Shown in pieces: positions 57,025 to 64,000 of a stretch of 64,000 nt of DNA. This DNA comes from Zanthoxylum bungeanum (lineage: Eukaryota > Streptophyta > Magnoliopsida > Sapindales > Rutaceae), in assembly GCA_019454045.1 (NCBI GenBank), contig SKCR01023752.1:62001-126000 (forward strand). The letters run 5' to 3'. The position numbers were made by a program, and so were the translations under genes. Under the pieces are notes generated by a model that worked only from the letters and a program-made list of their open reading frames with translations, ran no database searches and was not told where the DNA came from. Position 1 is the first letter of the stretch. Each line of letters opens with the position of its first letter.

Positions 57025-58190
57025 GTCAGCAACACCAACCATCTGCCCAACTTCCCTACCAGTGAGGGTACTGACTGCAAATACTTTAGAGGGTTCTCCT
57101 TTCCTACCATTTGTATCTTATAGGATTGGAAGTAATGACGTAACTTTCGGGAAGCCCATATCATCGCCAAACAGATCTTTTCCACCTCTTGATAGCGGGC
57201 TTCATACGGAAGCATCTTCTTACTGAGGTAGTAGACTGCATGTTCTACCCCTGTCTCATCTGCCTGCACCATCATCGCCCTCAGCGCTTCGGGTTCTATG
57301 GCCAAATACAACACCAAGGATTTGCCCGGCCTTGGAGGTTTCAGGACAGGTGGTTTAACCAAGTATTCTTTGATTTTGTCAAAAGCTTATTGACATTGCC
57401 TATTCCATTCCACAGGCTGGTCCTTCCTTAATAGCTTGAAGATGGGTTCACATACTAATGTTAGCTTGGCAATGAATCGATTGATATACTGGATTTTCCC
57501 GAGAAAAGCTCTAACTTCCTTTTCTGTCTTCGGTGCGGGCATCTCGGTAATTACCTTGATATTTTCAGGGTCCACTTCTATCCCTCCCATTCATACCGTA
57601 TGCCCTAACAAATTTCCGGATGTTACCCCAAACACACAATTCTTGGGGTTGAGTCGAAGGTTGTATTTATCGAATCTTTGAAGGAATTTCTCCAGCGCTT
57701 CTATGTGTCCGGCCCTCGTATCTGATTTAACCATCATGTCATCCACATATAACTCAATCTCCTTATGCATCAAGTCGTTGAATAACGCAGTGGCCATTCG
57801 TTGATAAGTGGCTCCCGCATTCTTAAGTCCAAATGGCATACCTTGTAACAATATGTGCCCCACTCAGTGATGAAGGCAGTCTTATGCTTGTCGTCTTCGG
57901 CCATGAAGACCTGGTTATATCCTAAGAATCCATCCGCGGATGAGTACATAGCAGATACAGCCGCGTTATCAACAAACACGTCTATATGAGGTAGGGGAAA
58001 ATCATCTTTTGGGCAAGCTTTGTTGAGGTCCCTATAATCCACGCACATTCTGACCTTTCCATCATTCTTCGATACCGGCACAATATTGGCTAACCACTCG
58101 GGGTACTTCACCACCTCTAAGAACCCCACATCTATCTGCTTCTTCACTTATTCCCTAACCCTTTCGGCCCATTCTGGCCTCATTCTTCAG
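57025..58190 (-). pseudogene. pol: Tat reverse transcriptase and first RNase H
   Basis: The RT start reads 'MCVDYRDLNKACPKDDFPLP' near 58050 (minus). There is one frameshift near 57855, after which comes 'MPFGLKNAGATYQRMATALF', the catalytic Y-V-D-D at about 57746-57757, and 'FLGKIQYINRFIAKL'. A TAA/TGA pair interrupts near 57590 and 57386. The first RNase H follows ('GVEHAVYYLSKKMLPYEARY', 'RKLRHYFQSYKIQMVGKENP'), with its catalytic Asp region altered ('LYLAIE' for L-Y-L-x-x-S/D). The Athila insertion begins right after this at 57024. Confidence 0.88.
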
Positions 58191-60123
58191 AGCTTCTGTT
58201 TTACTGGTCTCATGTTCGAATAAGTTGGTATCATGTGCTGGGCAATACCCCTGTCCACTCCTGGCATGTCTTCATAGGACCAGGCGAATACTTTTGCATA
58301 TTTTATTGATATTCTCTATAATTCTTTCCGCTCATCAGAGGTAACCTCACTTGCAATTGAAATTTCCTTGGGATTTTCACATGCACCAAGATTAAATGCA
58401 TTTGTCTTTGTTGAGTCAATGTCAAATATGTTCATGTCATGCATGTTATGATGCAGACTAACAGGAAAAGACTCGAACAAGTAAGCAAAATCAATGTCTT
58501 TATTATTAATAAATGCATGATTATAATTAAATAAGTCAGGAAAATAAACATATTCGTCATTTGTAGCCTTGTCTTCTTCCGTCTTCTTGCTTTCTTTGAG
58601 CGTCAGATTCTCTAACTGCAGTAGTTCTTCTTCCCATTTATCTTCCTCTTTTGCAACTTGCTCTGCCTGTGGTTCTTTGCCAATTACATCCTTGAAGATT
58701 TCGAATCCTGGTACTATGATCCCATTGACATTTACGAGTTCGGGCTCTCCTTGATACCCTATGGCTTTCACAAAGTATTCAATCAGCTTCATCCCTTTTA
58801 TCTTGGTCTTCGGCTCATTCCTATCAGATTCATACCCCAATCATCTCTTAGTGGTCTGTCCCTTGAAATCTGGTAGTGCTCTTACTCTATGGCCTCTAGC
58901 ACTCAAACTTGTGTCCGACTCATATTTCATTATTTCCATGATTCTAGCCACTTTATGGTCCACCCATTCTTCGAAGTTTGCCGCCACTTGGAACCTTGTG
59001 AAAGGCTGTATGTCTAAAGCAGCCACAATATTGTCTACTTCAACTCTGATGGTGACGACTTCCTCTCAATGCGGGAACTTAATAACCTGGTGCAAAGTGG
59101 ATGGCACGCCCCCAAGTCTATGAAACCATGGCCTCCCCAAAAACAGAGCAAATGTAGCTGGGATATCAAGCACTGTGAACTCCACCTCGTCTTCTATCGG
59201 GCCTACTTTGACTACTGTGACGAAAGTACCTTCGATTCCCCATTTGCTATCGTTATATGCTTTGATAGTCATGCTGGAGGGGCTTAAATCTGTTATCCGC
59301 ATACCCAACCTCGACAGAATTTTCAAAGGGCACACATTGATAGATGAGCCATCATCCACCATCACACATAATGTCTTCTTGCCTCTCACTTTCGCTTTTA
59401 TGAATAGCGGCTTGTTGTGATTCCTCATCTCCATCGGGAGTTCTTCTTCAGAGAATGTTATCATCTGCCTACCATCTTTCTGTACCGACCCTACGAACAT
59501 TGACATGTTTGCATCTTCAGGTACGATTATCTTGCTCAGAGCTTCTACCATGGCACCTCTGTGCTATTGAGAGGCGCATAATAACTCCCATATGCTCACT
59601 TGTGCCCATGTCTTCTTCAACTGACACAATACAATAACTCCCTTGGTGTTATCCGTATTCTCTGTCTCCTCTAGGTATTCTTTTAGCACTTCTTTGCCTT
59701 TCTCCGTTAAATCATTGTAAAAATGTCCACTGCGAGTCATCCCCTTTACCTCCTATTCGTCACTGCTCGAGAAGTTTTCCCAGAAATCTCTCCCCTGCTC
59801 TATTTCATCTTCACTGCTATTGTCCCTATATCCCCATGCAAGAAGCTTGGTGGTTGAGAGTTTGGAGGAAAAAGCTTTCGGGCAGGCCGAAGTTGATCAT
59901 CTAGGTGGGTGGTGGAACATAGTGGTAGTTGGGTAGTGGGTTTCCATGTGTGTTGGGTTGTTCTTTTTTTCTGGGTCGGATATTTTATGGGTGTCAATGA
60001 TGTTTTGGATCTCATGCCTAATGCAGGTGCAGTTGTCAGTTTCGTGGCCTTTTTACTGATGGAAGTGATAATATAGGTTTAGGTCGAAGTGGTGTGGCAC
60101 AGGGTTTGGAAGTGGTTTAAGTT
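58191..60123 (-). pseudogene. pol: Tat Gag end, protease and linker to RT
   Basis: Minus strand. A Cys/His knuckle-like tract lies near 60030-60060. A pre-protease segment with 'GHFYNDLTEKGKEVLKEYLE' is near 59720. The protease (59551-59066) has 'KTLCVMVDDGSSINVCPL', so D-D-G-S-S is intact, and 'LFLGRPWFHRLG'. A long acidic linker (58840-58316) holds 'GYQGEPELVNVNGI' and 'IPGFEIFKDVIG'-like text, joined to the RT entry in the same frame. Several stops are present. Protease would cleave the Gag-Pol polyprotein inside the particle. Confidence 0.85.
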
Positions 60124-61138
60124 CTAAGGATTTTTGGAGTCATTGCCTCTTAGCTTTTCAAACACCTTTGACAAAGGTCTACCAAAATTGGAGAATCGCC
60201 TGTTTCTGATGGCGGTGACCTTAGTAGGAGCGGGCTTTGTCCCTGAAGGCCCCATAATGGTCTTTCTATTCTGACCGTAAAAATTTCTGTTCTCGGCTTC
60301 CTCTTCCTCGATATCCATGAAAAATTCTCTTAACTGTCGAAAGTCGCTAATCATGGAGGTCATCATTCTTTGCTTGTTATAAATGGAGGGTTTGGTGCCC
60401 TTAATGATCATCTTAATTTGGTCCTTCTCCGAGGGTCGTTTCTGCATCTTCAAGAGCTGGCTTCTCCAGCGATCCACTTAATCTTTGAAGGTCTCTTCTA
60501 ACTTATGTTTGGTGTTTTCTAGGTCACGGAGTGACAAGTCTATCTCAATGTCCATGAAATACTGGTTCAGAAAGGCCTCCGCTAATGCCCTCCAGTCATC
60601 CCTTACATTTTTCTCCAGGCCATGATACCATACTACGGGCGCCCCTTCCAGTGATATCTTGAACATCTTCTGCACTTGGTGCTTCGACAAACCCACTGAA
60701 CTCATCATTGAAACATATTATTGGAGATGGACCCTAGGATCTCCGTTTCTGTTGAACTTGGCCATGTCAGGCATCTTAAACTGGGGAGACAACTGTTCTT
60801 CAAAAGTCATCACATCATAGTCTAATAGATTTTCATGTTTTCCCTTCATCTTGTGGGTAATTGACTCTACTTGTTTTATGATTTTCTGTAACTCTGCCTG
60901 AGGCCCGACAATCCTTCCCGTGGCATACTCAGCCATGTCATCATCAAAAACAAGGATTTATTCACTCACCCTATTCGGGGGCTCCTCACGCCTTCCATTC
61001 TCATTGTTTTATGTTCCCACTGTGCGGGGTACTGTCAGATTGGCCACAACGTTGGTCAAAGCTTGTAGTTACTCAGTATTTTGTGATGTTGGTCTCCAAT
61101 TGATCCATGCGGGAACCTTCAATGCCTGACACATTCAT
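60124..61138 (-). pseudogene. gag: Tat Gag
   Basis: The ATG at 61138 (minus; reading M-N-V-S-G-I-E) matches the start chosen at 16245. A frameshift near 60950 leads to three pieces (60936-60718, 60708-60478, 60477-60124) in one frame, separated by stops. Core text is 'FKMPDMAKFNRNGDPRVHLQ', 'KMFKISLEGAPVVWYHGLEK', 'FMDIEIDLSLRDLENTK' and 'MIIKGTKPSIYNK'. It retains the Trp that is a stop at 16749 in the plus-strand copy. Confidence 0.88.
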
Positions 61139-62258
61139 GCTTGCTAACATCTTATTGACAAGTCTTCATTCTTCTCTAACCCAACATATATCTATGATGG
61201 CTTTTAAGACCAGGGGGTTAGCATGATGCGTGTATGCATGCGATGTATGTGGTTATCAAAACAGCATGTACCATTCTGACCTTATTCCTTCCACTCTCGT
61301 GGTAAGTCCATTTCTGCCCTAAGTATGACTCATTTTATGCACCAATGTGGGGTGCACAAAGATCGTTATCTCCTACGCTACAGGGGTGAACCTTGGCTAC
61401 CTCAGTCCCGCTTCATCAGTAAAAGACAAAGACCGCCCATTTACAATATTGACTAAGCCTATTATGGGGATCGTGCCATTGTCTAGAATCGACAAATTGA
61501 GGCCTCAGTAATCACGATTGTGGCGGAGACGGACTGGGAGATATTCAAAAGTATACAAATATGCCATAATAATGCGTATCCTTCCTGGATGAAAGCCAGT
61601 GCAGATATCGGACTCATGCATCTGGCATATTCGGATCATGTTTGGACCTTCTAAGCCCATCAAGGTTTTCATACAAGTTAGCCCGTCATCATTTTAAAGC
61701 GTTCAATTAGATTATCGCGAGGTGTAAACTTGTCCCAGTTGAAAAGGCCCAACAGGTTTACACTTTTTCGATAAGGTGGCTAAATAACTTCAAATGATAG
61801 GGGGCCCAAACACAATATGGCCCATCGTTATTTTGAAAACTTTTGGCCCAATCATCATAAGATACAAACTCTTCCCAGTTTAAGTGGCCCAACAAGTTCG
61901 TATCTATGACGAGAAGCCCAAATGGATTCAAGTGATAATGGGCCCAAACACAAGCATGAGGGTACTCTTATCTATACAAGGGTATGGATAAGGCTCTCAT
62001 CGGTGAAGGGTTACACACAACTAGGTCTCCCAACTCAAGGGTTCGAGCTACCAAGTGAGCACGTCTTTTTTATACCCTAGGGTACGTGCCAACGAGTGAT
62101 GATTATCATCACATAACGATCTGCCGCCATGAGTGAAAGCGACTTCACGATACATGATGCCATCGGGGGTAAGAAGGGTATGCAAAATATATGAGACTTG
62201 GTTAACCAAAGCCAATACCACGGAAAATACAAGGCATTGTTTCATGGCCGATTCTCTA
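61139..62258 (-). other. leader of the minus-strand Tat element
   Basis: Non-coding. 61720-61930 carries the same 'cccagttNaaNNggcccaac' repeat as the plus-strand leader at 15650-16080. I do not find the copia-shared block of 15170-15425 here. Confidence 0.72.
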
Positions 62259-62276
62259 TCCCCAGTGCAGTCGCCA
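62259..62276 (-). other. Tat primer-binding site (tRNA-Arg type)
   Basis: The minus strand reads TGGCGACTGCACTGGGGA, two bases after the LTR end CCTACA. One base differs from the PBS at 15070. Confidence 0.78.
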
Positions 62277-62278
62277 TC

Positions 62279-64000
62279 TGTAGGAGTGAAGCGGGGTTTA
62301 TCGCTATGCCTATGATGTTCGGTGACCATGACACTGTTGGGCTCGTAGCCCGTAGAGAGTACGAATTAGCCCGCGGGGGAATAAACCAAAGAATAAAGGA
62401 GTCGCCACCCAGTGTGAACTGGGAAAGATTTAAGGCCGCACTCACCCCTCACAATGGAAGACCTCAAACCGTTGGGTTCAGAATGGTCCCTTACTTATGC
62501 CAGTATAATGGACGGGTTCACACAATGGTATAGCCAAGTCTTAATGCAATTCAGGCATAAAAGCGAATAAAAATGTAATAACATACCCAACCAAAATATT
62601 AATCACAATAACATAGTTCCAAAAACACATTAAATTAAGAAATATGAGATGCGATAACGAAAAAGTATAATAAACAATCAAAAGCGGGAAAAGCATCAAT
62701 AAATGAATAGCGAACAAAAAAACGGTTAATCACGCATATATGAGTTTTTCTCGAGTGGCATGTGGAGTTGTATCCCAAGTACAAACCGCACTACCGTCTA
62801 TTCGGATTTGGCTACGGAATTTACGTCTGGGTTTCCATCCTATATACCGGAAGGGATAATAATGTTGGACAATTATGACCCATAGCGTCCCTATTTGTAA
62901 ATAACATTGTAGTTTTTGTAAAAATTAACTATGTGACAATGTAAATTGCTATTTTATCATTTTGTAATTAGATTACTTGAATATATAAACGATAAAAGTC
63001 CTTATGATTAGTTCCAGATTAATAAGATATGAGATGATATCAATCCACAAAGGTTTAATCATTAAATATCCCTAGTCGTAGTATTATCGAGACTAGACAT
63101 CGATAATGCGGAATAGACTAGTATTGCACTTGTGCGTGTTACAGAAGCGTAACAACATAGTTCTCATATATTTAAGTATTGATACTTATGCAAGTGTGAT
63201 AGGAGGTTGTGTTTACCGATGGTACGGAAACAGCTTCGCTCTAGATAGACCCATCGTAATCCCATTGGTAGAATGACTATGTGTCTATGGGAATCCGATT
63301 CAGGGTAGGTGTATTTGGTCTTAACCTGAGACTTGCATCGGTAATATTTGCGACAATCAATACGCTTTGGTTTTGGTCGTCCGGGACTTTAACAGGTTCT
63401 ATGTACGCCTCTTCTGGGTTTATTGAGAATCGTACTGTATTGGGTGTGATGTCAAGATGGAAGTATCACTTCAGTCATATGGAGATGATGATCACGCAGG
63501 GATACAGAACTGGTTCTCTATTATGTTGCAACTATCGGGATAATATGACAAGGTCATGATTATCTGATTTTAGAGACTAGTTGTTTGTGATCCGATATAT
63601 GCTTCGTACGAGGCAGACACTATTCCAGCCCCAGGCCTTGAATGTGACATCAAATACTGGATCGCAATACGTAATACTAAGTATACTATGCCTGACAAAG
63701 ATTATATATTCCTTAAAGAATATTTCTGGAGAATTGGGTAGGCATGGCGCTTTGCTAGAAGCCAACCATGTCTTTTAAATCGGTAAGAACATGGTATTGG
63801 GTACGCACGTGTTCGGATAGTCCGACGACCGGAGTTACTGCCAACATATCCAGGGATCTCATGGGTCACTTCCCGAAGATTCACCAATGACGTATGACTC
63901 GAACATAATTAATCTGGGATTAATTAGAAGGGAGAGAAAATTAATCTAGGATTAATTACGGTAAGATTTTATCTGGGATAAAATTCCATTAGAAGAGAGA
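62279..64000 (-). repeat. 5' LTR of the Tat element, split by a family B LTR and cut by the window edge
   Basis: 62279-62862 matches 27976-28560 of the 3' LTR closely: LTR-end block, repeats and the conserved block at 62745-62860. The family B LTR starts at 62863, within the same 'gggataata' context that is uninterrupted at 28550. Confidence 0.85.
62863..64000 (+). mobile_element. family B LTR, third copy, truncated by the window edge
   Basis: Starts TGTTGGACAATTATG and aligns with 4650-5800 throughout. The hairpin array begins at 63905 (AATTAATC-TGG-GATTAATT, then ATTTTATC-TGG-GATAAAAT). It may be a solo LTR or the 5' LTR of a full element; the window ends too soon to tell. Confidence 0.87.

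Larger units (their letters stand above)
27976..64000 (-). mobile_element. Tat-clade Ty3 retrotransposon (Retand/Ogre-like), heavily nested; right end outside window
   Basis: On the minus strand the order is 5' LTR (62279 to beyond 64000), PBS 62259-62276, leader, gag, protease, RT, RNase H 1, [Athila insertion 39236-57024], RNase H 2, integrase, antisense ORF, 114-bp array, PPT 34899-34915, 3' LTR 34898-27976. Left flanking bases ACTAC (27971-27975) are the candidate TSD; the partner lies outside the window. Without the insertions the internal part is about 9.6 kb. Dual RNase H and an antisense ORF between integrase and LTR are Tat-lineage traits. There is no extra ORF before gag as in true Ogre. 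Confidence 0.87.

Noticed and set aside
1..64000. CRISPR array, bacterial operon, rRNA or tRNA genes
   Set aside because: Tandem repeats here have no spacer structure; all coding motifs are eukaryotic retroelement or hAT; PBS sequences are tRNA complements, not tRNA genes.

Overview
The window is plant nuclear DNA (angiosperm, probably a eudicot with a large, repeat-rich genome). It is AT-rich, and almost every base can be assigned to LTR retrotransposons, solo LTRs or hAT transposons inserted into one another. I see no intact host gene, no rRNA or tRNA gene, no CRISPR and nothing prokaryotic. All coding regions are broken by stops or frameshifts. The insertions can be ordered because most ends show TG...CA termini plus a matching 5-bp (LTR elements) or 8-bp (hAT) target-site duplication (TSD).

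Left nest (1-24282). A Ty3 Tat-clade LTR (1-893 continued at 18202-18321, TSD-proven) is split by a Ty1/copia element (894-18201, TSD CTTTA). The copia 5' LTR carries a 2.2-kb hAT element (1298-3491, TSD ATCCCATG) and a solo LTR of family 'B' (4650-6615, TSD AAAAT). The copia pol is cut in RNase H by a second Tat element (11498-17238), whose gag is joined directly to the middle of the copia 3' LTR (17239-18201), so a large deletion has occurred. A solo LTR 'D' (18362-24282, TSD AAACT) follows. It contains a complete 4.4-kb Athila-like element that encodes only Gag (19209-23616).

Middle (24288-27975). A decayed Ty3 gag-protease-RT remnant of RIRE2/Retrosat type holds a 540-bp hAT-type MITE (27381-27920).

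Right nest (27976-64000 and beyond, minus strand). A Tat-clade element runs 5' LTR (right, truncated by the window), PBS, leader, gag, protease, RT, first RNase H, second RNase H, integrase, antisense ORF, 114-bp tandem array, PPT, 3' LTR. Its 3' LTR contains a family B solo LTR (29401-34144), which contains another Tat solo LTR (29656-32398). Its 5' LTR contains a third family B LTR (62863 onward). Between its two RNase H domains sits a 17.8-kb Athila-derived element (39236-57024, TSD GTCAG), and inside that element's gag sits an 8.5-kb CRM-like chromovirus (41803-50295, TSD CTCTA).

The Athila derivative is the most interesting locus. It has lost RT, RNase H and the integrase core, with the protease frame continuing into the integrase C-terminus. 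Between that frame and the 3' LTR it carries two unexpected pieces. One is an intronless fragment of a host LONELY GUY (LOG) cytokinin-activating gene. The other is a Cys-rich basic ORF that resembles betaflexivirus/carlavirus nucleic-acid-binding proteins. Other points of note are serial short hairpins with a TGG loop in family B LTRs, a leader block shared by the copia element and a Tat element, an exact 114-bp (38-codon) array, and an antisense plant-mobile-domain-like ORF.
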